NCBI RefSeq assembly: GCF_036924645.1
Contig: NZ_JAZHRX010000001.1
Location: forward strand, 3,286,001-3,350,000
Source of the DNA: Bradyrhizobium sp. AZCC 2176
Lineage (GTDB): Bacteria > Pseudomonadota > Alphaproteobacteria > Rhizobiales > Xanthobacteraceae
Length of the DNA: 64,000 nucleotides
Reading direction: 5' to 3'
The position numbers and the translations under genes were made by a program. The notes under the pieces were generated by a model, which saw nothing but the letters and a program-made list of their open reading frames with translations, ran no database searches and was not told the origin of the DNA. This document shows positions 39,305 through 49,619 of the stretch, piece after piece; positions within the stretch are counted from its first letter, which is position 1, and each line of letters opens with the position of its first letter.

Positions 39305-40141
39305 ATGCGGACCGATAGCACGCGCGCAAGTTCAGCGACGTTCGCGGCCAACCGTGCCCAGGGCGCGGTCAGGTTTGGCGTGCATGTCAAGGATGGCGTC
39401 ACCCGCCGGGGCGATTTGCATGAATCCGGCTCGCTGCGCGTGCGCTTTCCTTCTCCTGAAGCGGAAGGACTGTCCGGCGTGTTCGTCAACACCGCCGGCG
39501 GCATCGCCGGCGGCGACCGCTTCGATATCGATATCGCGGCAGGCGAGGGGGCACGGCTGACGCTGACGACGGCTGCGGCCGAGAAGGTCTATCGTGCGCC
39601 GGGCGCCGCTGCCCAGCTCAGTATCGCCCTGAAGGCGGAGGCGAACGCGCACCTCGCCTGGCTGCCCCAGGAGACCATCCTGTTCGACCGCGCGCGGATT
39701 GTCAGGCGCATCGATATCGATCTGGCCGAAGGCGCTTCGCTTCTGCTCTGCGAAATCGTGGTATTCGGCCGCACGGCGATGGGCGAAACGATGCTGCACG
39801 GCGAGTTCGTCGATCGCTGGCGCTTGCGCCGCGGCGGTCGCCTCGTGTTTGCGGAAACCGTCCGGCTCGACGGCGACATCGGCGAAAAGCTGGCGCGACC
39901 TGCCATCGCCAAAGGCGGCGTCGCCATCGGCACGGCGCTGATCGTGCCGGGCGACGAGGCTGTGGTGGAGCGCATCCGCGAGGCATCTGAATCGTTTGGC
40001 GGCGAGGTCGGCATCTCCTGCTGGAATGGATTTGCAATGGCGCGCTTCTGTGCCCAAGATGCAGCCCGGCTCCGCGCCGACATGATGGCAGTGCTCGGCC
40101 GCGCCAGCGGCGTGGCGCTGCCAAGGCTTTGGCTAAATTAG
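39305..40141 (+). CDS. ureD: Urease accessory protein UreD
   Basis: A 278-residue scaffold that binds the urease apoprotein with UreF and UreG during nickel insertion. The conserved FVNTAGGIAGGD and WLPQETILFDRAR motifs are present. I chose ATG 39305, close behind GGGGGA; the open frame continues upstream into urtE but without a signal. ureA starts 24 bases after its stop. Confidence 0.94.
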   Translation: MRTDSTRASSATFAANRAQGAVRFGVHVKDGVTRRGDLHESGSLRVRFPSPEAEGLSGVFVNTAGGIAGGDRFDIDIAAGEGARLTLTTAAAEKVYRAPGAAAQLSIALKAEANAHLAWLPQETILFDRARIVRRIDIDLAEGASLLLCEIVVFGRTAMGETMLHGEFVDRWRLRRGGRLVFAETVRLDGDIGEKLARPAIAKGGVAIGTALIVPGDEAVVERIREASESFGGEVGISCWNGFAMARFCAQDAARLRADMMAVLGRASGVALPRLWLN

Positions 40142-40165
40142 GTCTTCAATCACCAGAGTGCTCGC

Positions 40166-40468
40166 ATGAATCTCTCCCCCCGCGAAAAGGACAAGCTCTT
40201 GATCTCGATGGCGGCCACGGTGGCGCGCCGAAGACTGGAGCGCGGCGTCAAGCTCAACCACCCCGAGGCGATCGCCATCATCTCCGATTTCATCGTCGAA
40301 GGCGCGCGCGACGGCCGCACCGTTGCGGAGTTGATGCAGGCCGGCGCGCAAGTGCTGACCCGCGCGCAGGTGATGGATGGCATCCCGGAGATGATCCACG
40401 ACATCCAGGTCGAGGCAACGTTTCCCGACGGCACAAAACTCGTCACCGTGCATGAGCCGATCCGGTGA
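40166..40468 (+). CDS. ureA: Urease gamma subunit
   Basis: The 100-residue small subunit of the (UreABC)3 urease. It matches UreA from end to end ([58 protein letters not shown]). A 132-bp gap with a composite repeat separates it from ureB, which is unusual for genes of a stoichiometric complex. Confidence 0.96.
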   Translation: MNLSPREKDKLLISMAATVARRRLERGVKLNHPEAIAIISDFIVEGARDGRTVAELMQAGAQVLTRAQVMDGIPEMIHDIQVEATFPDGTKLVTVHEPIR

Positions 40469-40472
40469 CGCA

Positions 40473-40588
40473 GTCATTCCGGGGCGGCCGCAAAGCGGCC
40501 GAACTATGATGTGCAATTGCACATCTGAGAATCCAGAGGTTATTGATTTCGAGATTCCGGGTTCACGCTTCGCGTGCCCCGGAATGAC
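40473..40588. repeat. Composite palindromic element between ureA and ureB
   Basis: Outer arms of 13 bp are perfectly inverted (40473-40485 with 40576-40588). Inside are three smaller palindromes: GGCCGC/GCGGCC at 40486-40500, an 18-bp perfect palindrome at 40508-40525 (GATGTGCAA/TTGCACATC), and CACGC/GCGTG at 40564-40576. This modular structure resembles a mobile REP or MITE-like element inserted in the operon. Confidence 0.7.
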
Positions 40589-40600
40589 AAAGGAGGGTAC

Positions 40601-40902
40601 ATGATCCCCGGCGAACTCTTCATCAAGGACGGCGAGATCGAACTCAATGCCGGCCGCAAAACCGTGACACTCACCGTCGCCAATACCGGCGATCGTCCGA
40701 TCCAGGTCGGCTCGCATTATCATTTCTTCGAAACCAATCCCGCGCTGAAATTTGACCGCAAGAAATCCCGCGGCATGCGGCTCGACATCGCCGCCGGCAC
40801 CGCTGTCCGCTTCGAACCCGGCCAGACCCGCGACGTGCAGTTGGTTGCGCTCGCCGGCAAGCGCACCATCTACGGCTTCCGCGGCGACGTACAGGGCAAG
40901 CT

Positions 40903-40906
<4 letters not shown>
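40601..40906 (+). CDS. ureB: Urease beta subunit
   Basis: The 101-residue beta subunit, starting [19 protein letters not shown] and containing [10 protein letters not shown] and [13 protein letters not shown]. An AGGAGG lies four bases before ATG 40601; upstream in-frame codons come from the preceding repeat. Its last codons overlap the ureC start by four bases. Confidence 0.96.
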
Positions 40907-42618
<1,712 letters not shown>

Positions 42619-42663
42619 GGTTTCTCCCGGAAACTCAAGCCAGAACAAATCCGGGAGGATCGA

Positions 42664-42963
42664 GTGATTTACGTCGTTGCCACGCTGACCGTGAAGCCCG
42701 AAACGCGCGCCGAATTCATCGCGGCCGCTACCGCCTGCATCAAGGAAACAAGGAAAGAGCCGGGCAATATCGCCTACGATCTGCACGAGAGCGTCACCGA
42801 TCCCTCGAAAATGGTGTTCGTCGAGCAGTGGGAAAATGTGGAGGCGCTGGGGCCGCATCGGGCCGCCGAGCACATGAAGACTTTTGGCCGCGTCGCGGTC
42901 AAATGCATGACGGCGCCGCCGAAGATCGAAGTGATCACGCCGGAAAAGGTCGACGTCCGCTAA
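42664..42963 (+). CDS. ABM-domain protein (putative quinol monooxygenase), copy 1
   Basis: A 99-residue ferredoxin-like alpha+beta protein of the antibiotic biosynthesis monooxygenase superfamily (YgiN-like), starting at GTG 42664 behind GGGAGG. Family features are the N-terminal IYVVATLTVKPE strand, GNIAYDLHESVTDP and VEQWENVEAL. Such proteins act as small dimeric oxygenases on quinols or haem-like substrates. It sits in the urease operon between ureC and ureE and is followed 23 bases later by a paralogue. No known role in urease maturation. Confidence 0.85.
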   Translation: MIYVVATLTVKPETRAEFIAAATACIKETRKEPGNIAYDLHESVTDPSKMVFVEQWENVEALGPHRAAEHMKTFGRVAVKCMTAPPKIEVITPEKVDVR

Positions 42964-42986
42964 AAGAAAAGCAAGGGATAAAACTC

Positions 42987-43286
42987 ATGATCTACGTCAT
43001 CGCCACCACGCCGATGAAGCCGGAGAACAAGGACGACTTCATCAAGGGACACAAGGCCTGTACCGCCGAAACGCTCAAGGAGAAGGGCTGCATCTCCTAT
43101 GATGGCCATGTCAGCGTGAACAACCCTAATCTGTATGTGGTGGTGGAGCGCTGGGAAACCCGCGACGACCTCAATGCGCATGGCCGTGCGCCCCATATGA
43201 AGGTGTGGCGGGAGTATTCCTCGCAGATGAAGACGGCGCCGACGGTGATCGAGATCATCAGCGACGGCAAGGTGGAGAAATTCTAG
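42987..43286 (+). CDS. ABM-domain protein (putative quinol monooxygenase), copy 2
   Basis: A second 99-residue ABM-fold protein ([41 protein letters not shown]), recognisably paralogous to the preceding gene but diverged through most of its length. ATG 42987 is preceded by AAGGGA. Together they look like an old tandem duplication; two different subunits could form a heterodimer. A repeat element lies between it and ureE. Confidence 0.85.
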   Translation: MIYVIATTPMKPENKDDFIKGHKACTAETLKEKGCISYDGHVSVNNPNLYVVVERWETRDDLNAHGRAPHMKVWREYSSQMKTAPTVIEIISDGKVEKF

Positions 43287-43287
43287 C

Positions 43288-43380
43288 AAAGCGTTTTCAA
43301 GCGAAGTGGAAACCGGTTCGCATAGCAATCAAGTTTACGCAGATTGCGTAGACTTATCTGCGGTAGAAAACGCATCAAAA
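43288..43380. repeat. Interspersed element, family B copy 2
   Basis: The 93 bp between the second ABM gene and ureE hold AAGCGTTTTCAAGCGAAGTG, an AAACCGGTT core, then ATTGCGTAGACTT and GAAAACGCATC. This string resembles a repeat found between many Bradyrhizobium genes, and its core appears inverted at 28252-28300. Ribosomes and polymerase must cross it to express ureEFG. Confidence 0.5.
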
Positions 43381-43392
43381 TATAGGGCTGCC

Positions 43393-43977
43393 ATGATCCG
43401 CGCGACAAAAGTCCTGGGCCAGCATCGCTGGACGAACGCCGCCGCCGATACCGTCGTGCTCGATTTCGACGACCGGCACCGGCGGCGGATGGCGATGACG
43501 GGAACGCGCGGGCTGGAATTCCTGCTCGATCTGGAGAACGCGGTCGCGCTTCGCGGCGGCGATGCACTGGTACTGGAAGACGGCCGGCTGATCGAGGTGG
43601 TCGCGGCCGCCGAGCCGCTGGTCGAGATCAGGGGCGCTGATCCCCTGCATTTGGTTCGGGTCGCCTGGCATCTCGGCAACCGCCACCTGCCGACGCAGAT
43701 CATGCCAAAAGGCCTGCGCATCCGCCGGGATCACGTCATCGAGGCGATGGTGAAGGGACTCGGCGCGCGCATCATCGAGATCGAGGCGCCGTTCGATCCC
43801 GAGGGCGGAGCGTATGCGGCAAGCCATGCGCCGGACAGCCACGCGCATGGCCACACCGCGCATGATCATGGTCACCATCACCATGGTGATCAAAATCACG
43901 ACCACCATCACCACGACGAACATTGCGACCACGATCATCACCACCACGATCACTCCCATGCTCATGACCACAAGTGA
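43393..43977 (+). CDS. ureE: Urease accessory protein UreE (nickel metallochaperone)
   Basis: A 194-residue nickel donor. The N-terminal peptide-binding domain covers about 1-75, the metal-binding core about 76-145 ([21 protein letters not shown], with the conserved His). The tail from about residue 143 is exceptionally His-rich, about 25 His in the last 52 residues with runs of four, suited to nickel storage. The gene starts at ATG 43393, just after the repeat, and overlaps ureF by 14 bases. Confidence 0.95.
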   Translation: MIRATKVLGQHRWTNAAADTVVLDFDDRHRRRMAMTGTRGLEFLLDLENAVALRGGDALVLEDGRLIEVVAAAEPLVEIRGADPLHLVRVAWHLGNRHLPTQIMPKGLRIRRDHVIEAMVKGLGARIIEIEAPFDPEGGAYAASHAPDSHAHGHTAHDHGHHHHGDQNHDHHHHDEHCDHDHHHHDHSHAHDHK

Positions 43978-44695
43978 GCCCGCGCCGAGCGAGGCTAGCA
44001 GCGGAATGAATGCCGATGAGGCGGCGGCGCTGTACCGGCTGATGACCTGGCTGTCGCCGTCGTTTCCGGTCGGCGCGTTCTCCTATTCCAGCGGCATCGA
44101 ATGGGCGGTGGAGGCGGGCGACATCACGGACGCCGCATCGCTGCGCGACTGGCTGGCCGCGATGCTCAGCGAAGGCTCGGGCTTCTGCGACGCCGTGTTC
44201 CTGGCGCAGGCGCATCGCGCCGCATCCGCGCAGGACGAGATCGCCTTGCGCGGGATTGCCGAACTCGCGGCTGCCTTTGTGCCCTCGCGCGAGCGCCAGC
44301 TCGAGACCTCGACGCAGGGCCGCGCCTTTATCGACATTGCCCGCTCGGCCTGGGCCTGCGACGGGCTCGACGGCATGGTCGCCGCTTGCGGCGGCGCTAC
44401 GGTTTATCCCGTCTCAGTTGGAATCGTCAGCGCGGCCCATGCCGTTCCGCTGGCGCCGGCGATGCATGCCTTCCTGCATGCCGTGGTGTCGAATTGGATT
44501 TCCGCCGGCGCTCGCCTGGTGCCGCTCGGGCAAACCGACAGCCAGCGCATTCTGGCAAGCCTCGAAACCGGTGTCGCCGCTGCCGCCGGCCGCGCGCTCA
44601 CAGCTTCGCTCGACGATCTCGGCAGCGCCACCTTCCGTGCCGATCTCGCCAGCCTCCGCCATGAGACGCAATATACGCGGCTGTTCCGGTCATGA
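43964..44695 (+). CDS. ureF: Urease accessory protein UreF
   Basis: A 243-residue all-helical accessory protein, proposed to gate UreG GTPase activity in the UreDFG complex. Family motifs: [25 protein letters not shown] N-terminus (at about 24-44) and [14 protein letters not shown] near the C-terminus. I use ATG 43964, inside the His-codon tail of ureE. ATG 44006 (MNADEAAAL), preceded by GCGGA, is an equally possible start. Confidence 0.94.
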   Translation: MTTSEPAPSEASSGMNADEAAALYRLMTWLSPSFPVGAFSYSSGIEWAVEAGDITDAASLRDWLAAMLSEGSGFCDAVFLAQAHRAASAQDEIALRGIAELAAAFVPSRERQLETSTQGRAFIDIARSAWACDGLDGMVAACGGATVYPVSVGIVSAAHAVPLAPAMHAFLHAVVSNWISAGARLVPLGQTDSQRILASLETGVAAAAGRALTASLDDLGSATFRADLASLRHETQYTRLFRS

Positions 44696-44717
44696 TGAGG
44701 GTGAGATATTCACCGCG

Positions 44718-44745
44718 CGTCGTCCCTGCGAACGCAGGGACGACG
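44718..44745. repeat. Palindrome between ureF and ureG
   Basis: CGTCGTCCCTGCG at 44718-44730 is perfectly inverted at 44733-44745. A related core (CCCTGC...GCAGGG then ACGAC) recurs at 47524-47544 downstream of the kinase gene. It looks like a short dispersed repeat; no T-tract follows, so read-through into ureG is expected. Confidence 0.6.
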
Positions 44746-44766
44746 AAAACAGAGAGGGCTGCGCAC

Positions 44767-45405
44767 ATGTCTAAATCTCACGGCCCGTTGCGGATCGGCG
44801 TCGGCGGTCCCGTCGGCTCCGGCAAGACCGCGCTGATGGACCTGCTCTGCAAATCGATGCGCCAGCGCTACGATATCGCTGCGATCACCAACGACATCTA
44901 CACCAAATGGGATGCCGAGTTTCTGGTGCGCTCGGGCTCGCTGACGCCAGACCGCATCGCCGGCGTCGAGACCGGCGGCTGCCCGCACACCGCAATCCGC
45001 GAGGACGCCTCGATGAATCTCGCTGCGGTGGCCGACATGCGCGCGAAGTTTCCCGATCTCGACCTGGTGCTGATCGAATCCGGCGGCGACAATCTCGCCG
45101 CGACGTTTTCGCCCGAGCTCGCCGATCTCACGATCTACGTGATCGACGTCGCCGCCGGCGACAAGATCCCCTCCAAGGGCGGACCCGGCATCACCCGTTC
45201 GGACCTGCTCGTGATCAACAAGATCGACCTCGCACCGCATGTCGGTGCGTCGCTCGAGAAGATGGAGATCGACGCCAAGAGGATGCGCGGCGAACGGCCG
45301 TTCGTGATGACCAACCTGAAGAAGAGCGAGGGGCTCGATCGCATCATCGGCTTCATCGAGACCAAGGGCGGCCTGCGGCCGGCCGCGAAGGCCAAGGCCG
45401 GATAG
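44767..45405 (+). CDS. ureG: Urease accessory GTPase UreG
   Basis: A 212-residue SIMIBI-class GTPase that couples GTP hydrolysis to nickel delivery. P-loop GPVGSGKT at 14-21, the nickel-binding Cys-Pro-His at 72-74 (ETGGCPH), [17 protein letters not shown], and the NKID base motif. ATG 44767 is chosen; upstream in-frame codons belong to the palindrome. Last gene of the urea operon. Confidence 0.96.
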   Translation: MSKSHGPLRIGVGGPVGSGKTALMDLLCKSMRQRYDIAAITNDIYTKWDAEFLVRSGSLTPDRIAGVETGGCPHTAIREDASMNLAAVADMRAKFPDLDLVLIESGGDNLAATFSPELADLTIYVIDVAAGDKIPSKGGPGITRSDLLVINKIDLAPHVGASLEKMEIDAKRMRGERPFVMTNLKKSEGLDRIIGFIETKGGLRPAAKAKAG

Positions 45406-45690
45406 ACCAAGATAGGCGGCCCAGATGGGCGGTCGAGCCAGCCGGGGCGAGCGGCTGGACAAGCGGCCGGGGTGGGCGGCGCGTTAACATTAATAGTCGG
45501 TCGCCGCCGCAAGCCCCTGGATTTGTCCGCTGCCGCCGGAACCAAATCGGCTCTGTCAGATTATCAACTTCTGGCCCCGCCAAATCAGCGTTAACGGCGG
45601 CCATGTTGTTTACCCGCTGCCAACCTCTCAGTTGCGTGCTGATGAACGCTCCGTCATATTCGCCGCGGTTGGCCTTCGCGCTATTGCTAT

Positions 45691-47418
45691 GTGCTTCTGC
45701 CCCGGCAGACCCAAAGATGCTTCCAATACGTCTTCGCCAACACATCATTCCTGAGTAAGCGAGTGGTTCGGCTGGGCTTCATTATCGGCTTTATCGCGCT
45801 GATCGGAGTTCTGCTCTCCGGTCTCGCGGCCTATCGCGTCCACGAACAGGAACTGGCGATCGACGGCATCGCGCTGTCCCGCGCCATCGACATTCATGCC
45901 AGCCTGGTGCAGGACCGGTTGACCGAGCGCGAATTGCTCGCACGCGTTGCATCCGGGTTGTTTCGTGCACCTTCGGTGGTGAAGGCCAATATGCTGCAGC
46001 CGCTGCGCTCGGCGATCTATGCCTTCAAGACCGATTTCGTGATCGCGTCCTGGATCGCGCGGCTCAGGCCGGCCGACCTGCCCACGGCGCTGGCGGAGCT
46101 GAAGGGTGCCGGCTTCACCAATCCGACGATTCGCGATTTCGACGATCGGCCGCTCGACATCAAGGCGCTCGACAAGCCGCTCGACGTCCTGATGGATCTC
46201 GAACCGCGCAGCGCGGATACGCTGGGCTTTCCGGGTCGCGCCTACGACCGGCATTCGGTGATCGGGCCGATGCTGGCGCAGGCAGCCTCCGGCAAACCGG
46301 TGGCGTCGGACCCGATTCCGCTGCTGCGGAAGAACGGGCCGATCGGCATCGTGCTGGCCTCCGCCATTCTGAAGGAAGGCACTGCGGAGCCCGTGGGCTT
46401 CGTCACCTTTTCCTACGAGCTGGCGCCGCTGATGCTGACCAACGACGACCGCTCGCTGTTTTCGGTGGTGCTGAAGGACCCCGATGACGCCAGCGACGAA
46501 TATGTCGCCAACGACCAGGGCGTCATCACCTTGCGGCCGGTCAAGCAGGGCGATCCGCTGCCGTCGGTGGTGCGGACGGTGACGTTCGGCGGCCGCGACT
46601 GGTCGCTCGGTTACTACGCCAAGAACAACGCTGTACAGCGCGCGCAGCAGACCGCGATCATCGTGGCGGCCATCGGCTTCGCGCTCACTGGCATCGTCTG
46701 CGGCCTGTTCGGCTATGTCGCCTACAACAATCTGCGGCTCAGCCGCGAGATCCAGGTGCGGATCGGTTTCGAGCGGCGGTTGACCGCCGTCATCGACGAG
46801 CTCAACCATCGGGTCAAGAACATCCTCGCCGTGATCCAGTCGATCGTGACACGCACGCTGCGCCACGGCTCCGACATGGACGTGTCGCGCGAACTCCTGA
46901 TCGGCCGCATCCATGCGATGTCGAACGTGGTGACGCTGCTCAGCGAAAGCCAGTGGCAGGGCGTCAAGCTCAGGGGCCTGTTCGAGTCGCGCGCGATCCC
47001 GCATGCCGACCGCATTGTGGTCAACGGCCCGGATATCTCGGTCAGCGCGCGCGCCGCGCAGTCGCTCTCGCTGCTGTTCTTCGAACTGGCGTCGCATTCC
47101 GACGAAGGCCTGTCGCTAGTCGGCAAGCACCCGCACATCGTCGCGAACTGGGAGGTCACCGGCGAGGAGCCCGACGAGATTTTTCACTTCCGCTGGGAAG
47201 AGTTCAACACCAGCGCGGCGACGCGGCGGGAAGACAGCGATTTCGGTCTCATCCTGCTCGACCGCGTCGCGCCGGAAGCGATGGGCGGCACCGCAAAGCG
47301 CTATTTTACGGAAGTGAGCTACGTCTATGAACTCACCGCGCCGATGGTCACCGTCGTCGACATGACCGAGCGCGACCGCACCGAACAAATTTCGGCACCG
47401 GTGCGGCCGGTGAAGTAG
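45691..47418 (+). CDS. CHASE-domain HWE-type sensor histidine kinase, degenerate ATP-binding N-box
   Basis: A 575-residue membrane sensor. Helix 1 is at about 28-47 and helix 2 about 322-345, flanking a periplasmic CHASE-like domain. The dimerisation/phosphoacceptor part has His373 in DELNHRVKNILAVIQS, typical of HWE/HisKA2 kinases, and a WE pair at 502-503. The N-box, normally HELATNAxKYGAL, instead reads FELASHSDEGLSL (464-476), with the Mg-binding Asn missing. Next to nepR-ecfG and phyR, it is a candidate PhyR-controlling kinase or inhibitory pseudokinase. The start is uncertain: GTG 45691 lacks a good ribosome site; GTG 45763 is an alternative. Confidence 0.85.
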   Translation: MLLPRQTQRCFQYVFANTSFLSKRVVRLGFIIGFIALIGVLLSGLAAYRVHEQELAIDGIALSRAIDIHASLVQDRLTERELLARVASGLFRAPSVVKANMLQPLRSAIYAFKTDFVIASWIARLRPADLPTALAELKGAGFTNPTIRDFDDRPLDIKALDKPLDVLMDLEPRSADTLGFPGRAYDRHSVIGPMLAQAASGKPVASDPIPLLRKNGPIGIVLASAILKEGTAEPVGFVTFSYELAPLMLTNDDRSLFSVVLKDPDDASDEYVANDQGVITLRPVKQGDPLPSVVRTVTFGGRDWSLGYYAKNNAVQRAQQTAIIVAAIGFALTGIVCGLFGYVAYNNLRLSREIQVRIGFERRLTAVIDELNHRVKNILAVIQSIVTRTLRHGSDMDVSRELLIGRIHAMSNVVTLLSESQWQGVKLRGLFESRAIPHADRIVVNGPDISVSARAAQSLSLLFFELASHSDEGLSLVGKHPHIVANWEVTGEEPDEIFHFRWEEFNTSAATRREDSDFGLILLDRVAPEAMGGTAKRYFTEVSYVYELTAPMVTVVDMTERDRTEQISAPVRPVK

Positions 47419-47590
47419 GGCGCGCTCTCTCTGCGTCGCACGCAGAGACCCATAACCACCGCCGTAAGTTGGTGAGAGAAGCCGTCTCCTCTTGTGCCAC
47501 TTCCATCGGCCGCGGCGTATGGGCCCTGCATTCGCAGGGACGACTTCGTTTCGCTCATCCGCGCTACAGCAACCACAAACCACAAAACCA

Positions 47591-47615
47591 AAGGCGGCCC
47601 GCGGGCCGCCTTTTC
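47591..47615. terminator. Bidirectional terminator between the kinase gene and ecfG
   Basis: A 10-bp GC-rich stem (47591-47600 with 47603-47612) followed by TTTTC on the plus strand, with A-rich sequence on the other side. It lies between the convergent kinase and ecfG genes, 22 bases from the ecfG stop, so it can serve both. Confidence 0.75.
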
Positions 47616-47636
47616 TTCATACGCTCAGTGCCGTAA

Positions 47637-48185
47637 TTACCCGCCGTTGCCGCCGATCACCGCGCGCACGGTCTCGTCGGGTCCGAAATCCTCGGCGCCA
47701 TCGACATAGAGCAGCGCCGACAGTTTCGAGCGCGCGCGGTTGACGCGGCTCTTGATGGTGCCGACCGCGCAGCCGCAGATGGCGGCGGCGTCCTCATAGG
47801 AAAAGCCGGAGGCGCCGACCAGGATCAACGCTTCACGCTGGTCCTGCGGCAGCTTGTCGAGCGCGTTGCGAAACTCCTCAAACTCCAGATGCGCATTCTG
47901 CGCCGGCTGGGTCTTCAGGGTTTTCGCGTAATTGCCCTCAGCGTCCTCCACCTCGCGCCGCCGCTTCCGGTAGTCCGAGCGGAACAGGTTGCGCAGGATG
48001 GTGAACAGCCAGGCCGGCAGGTTCGAGCCGGGCTGGAACGAGTCGATATTGGCAATGGCGCGCAGCAATGTTTCCTGAACCAGGTCGTCCGCACGGTCGC
48101 CGTTACCTGAGAGCGAGATCGCGAACGCGCGCAGGCTGGGTACCGACGCCAAAATGTCGTCGCGAAGAGAGTCTGTGAGAGGCAT
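47637..48185 (-). CDS. ecfG: General stress response ECF sigma factor EcfG
   Basis: A 182-residue ECF15-class sigma factor that directs RNA polymerase to stress promoters of the GGAAC-N16/17-GTT type. Region 2 is at about 10-75 (DDLVQETLLRAIANIDSF, LPAWLFTILRNLFRSDYRKRRRE) and region 4 at about 105-158 (LPQDQREALILVGASGFSYEDAA, GTIKSRVNRAR). Its ATG overlaps the TAA of nepR by one base, so sigma factor and anti-sigma are translationally coupled. Confidence 0.96.
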   Translation of the reverse strand: MPLTDSLRDDILASVPSLRAFAISLSGNGDRADDLVQETLLRAIANIDSFQPGSNLPAWLFTILRNLFRSDYRKRRREVEDAEGNYAKTLKTQPAQNAHLEFEEFRNALDKLPQDQREALILVGASGFSYEDAAAICGCAVGTIKSRVNRARSKLSALLYVDGAEDFGPDETVRAVIGGNGG

Positions 48186-48382
48186 TAGTCCCTCCCGTCA
48201 TTTTTTGCTGTTTCGTCGATCTGGGCCGCCGCCGCTTCCGGCCCATCGAGCTTACGGATCAGCTCTGCAAAGCGGTCCGGCACGCCCTGTCGGACCACGT
48301 CATCGTACATGGCGCGGAGCTGATGCCCGATCCTGGATTGAATCTCTGCATTGAGCCCGCCCTGCTTTTTTACTTCCTTCAT
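48185..48382 (-). CDS. nepR: Anti-sigma factor NepR
   Basis: Sequesters EcfG until phospho-PhyR draws it away. From ATG 48382 the product is 65 residues, with the two amphipathic helices of NepR (IQSRIGHQLRAMYDDVVRQ and VPDRFAELIRKLD; VPDRF at 34-38). The frame extends to TTG 48427 and GTG 48394, so 80- and 69-residue forms are possible. First gene of the nepR-ecfG operon, divergent from phyR. Confidence 0.92.
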   Translation of the reverse strand: MKEVKKQGGLNAEIQSRIGHQLRAMYDDVVRQGVPDRFAELIRKLDGPEAAAAQIDETAKNDGRD

Positions 48383-48497
48383 GGTCTGATCCACGCTTCC
48401 CCGAGAGTTAAGTCTCTGTGGTTTCAAGAGTTTACCTCGAAATTGGGCCTAGGCCGCCGCGTTATAGGTCAAAGGCTAATGCGAATATGTGCGGAAG

Positions 48498-48567
48498 GTT
48501 CCGAAATCTGGGAACTTTTTCCGGAACTTTTTTGTCCCCCGCGAGTAATCGGGGGTGACAGGGGAAC
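48498..48567. promoter_or_regulatory. Cluster of EcfG -35 boxes between nepR and phyR
   Basis: The 304-bp divergent region has GGAAC on the plus strand at 48511, 48523 and 48563, and on the minus strand at 48502-48498. Downstream of 48523, 17 bases away, lies GTAA, and of the minus box, 16 bases away, CATT, both near but not equal to the cGTT -10 of EcfG promoters. Autoregulation of this locus by EcfG is known in the group. Exact start sites uncertain. Confidence 0.5.
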
Positions 48568-48686
48568 CGGGGTCCCCCCGCCGAAACTAAATTTGACGCC
48601 CGACGCGGCGGCATCAGGTTACGTCCGTCCGGCTGAGACCCTAAGTTATGGCCAAGGATACGGCCTAAGATAAGGATGGAATGGGG

Positions 48687-49493
48687 ATGTCCCGATCACA
48701 GCTCGTTGCTGAACATCTGCCGCTGTTGCGGCGCTATGCCCGTGCGCTGACCGGAAATCAGGCCTCGGGCGATGCCTATGTGGCCGCCATGCTGGAGGCC
48801 CTGCTGCAGGATGGCTCCCTGCTGGACGAACGGTTCGGCCCGCGCGCCGGGCTGTTCAAGCTGTTCACCCAGATCTGGAACTCGGTCGCGCTCAACGACA
48901 ATCCTGATGTCGCGACACTGGCGCTGCCGCCGGAGCGCCGGTTGTCGAACATCACGCCGTTGCCGCGGCAGGCGTTCCTGCTGCTGTCGCTCGAAGGCTT
49001 CTCCGAGGAGGAGGTGGCGTTCATCCTCAATACCGACATCGCCGAGACCCGCGCGCTGACGGATGCCGCCGGCCGCGAGATGGCGGCGGAAATCGCCACC
49101 GACGTTCTGATCATCGAGGACGAGACTTTCATCGCGATGGACCTCGAGAGCCTCGTGAAGAACCTCGGTCACAACGTAATCGGCGTCGCCCGCACCCATG
49201 CCGATGCGGTGGCGCTCGCCAAGAACAAGAAGCCCGGCCTGATCCTCGCCGATATCCAGCTCGCCGACGGCTCGTCGGGCCTGGATGCGGTCAACGAATT
49301 GCTGCGCGTGTTCGAGGTGCCGGTGGTGTTCATCACCGCTTACCCCGAGCGCTTCCTGACCGGCGAACGCCCCGAGCCGGCGTTCCTGATCTCGAAACCA
49401 TTCCAGCCCGCGATGGTCTCTGCCGTCGCCAGCCAGGCGCTATTCTTCCAGCGCAACTCGCGCAACCGCGCGCCGCGGGCGGCCACGGGCTGA
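48687..49493 (+). CDS. phyR: General stress response regulator PhyR
   Basis: A response regulator with an inactive sigma-like N-terminal domain (about 1-130) and a C-terminal receiver. Phosphorylation at Asp189 (LILADIQLADG; acidic pair at 144-145) exposes the sigma-like part, which binds NepR and frees EcfG. From ATG 48687 the protein has 268 residues; ATG 48681 two codons upstream is possible, but the AAGGATGGA is too close to it. Divergent from nepR-ecfG. Confidence 0.95.
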   Translation: MSRSQLVAEHLPLLRRYARALTGNQASGDAYVAAMLEALLQDGSLLDERFGPRAGLFKLFTQIWNSVALNDNPDVATLALPPERRLSNITPLPRQAFLLLSLEGFSEEEVAFILNTDIAETRALTDAAGREMAAEIATDVLIIEDETFIAMDLESLVKNLGHNVIGVARTHADAVALAKNKKPGLILADIQLADGSSGLDAVNELLRVFEVPVVFITAYPERFLTGERPEPAFLISKPFQPAMVSAVASQALFFQRNSRNRAPRAATG

Positions 49494-49522
49494 TCGAGGC
49501 GTCACGGCGCAGAGTTGGAATG

Positions 49523-49554
49523 ATCCGGCGTGCCTCACTGCGCGCCGGATTTTT
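49523..49554 (+). terminator. Intrinsic terminator after phyR
   Basis: ATCCGGCG at 49523-49530 pairs with CGCCGGAT at 49543-49550 and is followed by TTTTCTC. It ends phyR. Nearly the same sequence module recurs at 55411-55445. Confidence 0.8.
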
Positions 49555-49619
49555 CTCGTCGTGTTGCAGGCCGCGGGCAGTCGGCGGCGAGCAGCGAATG
49601 ACGTTGGGGGTAGAAACCG

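Noticed and set aside
45642-45758. A 38-codon frame (starting MNAPSYSPRLAF) just before the kinase gene
   Set aside because: It has a hydrophobic stretch but no ribosome site and overlaps the uncertain kinase start in another frame; could be a leader peptide but nothing supports it.
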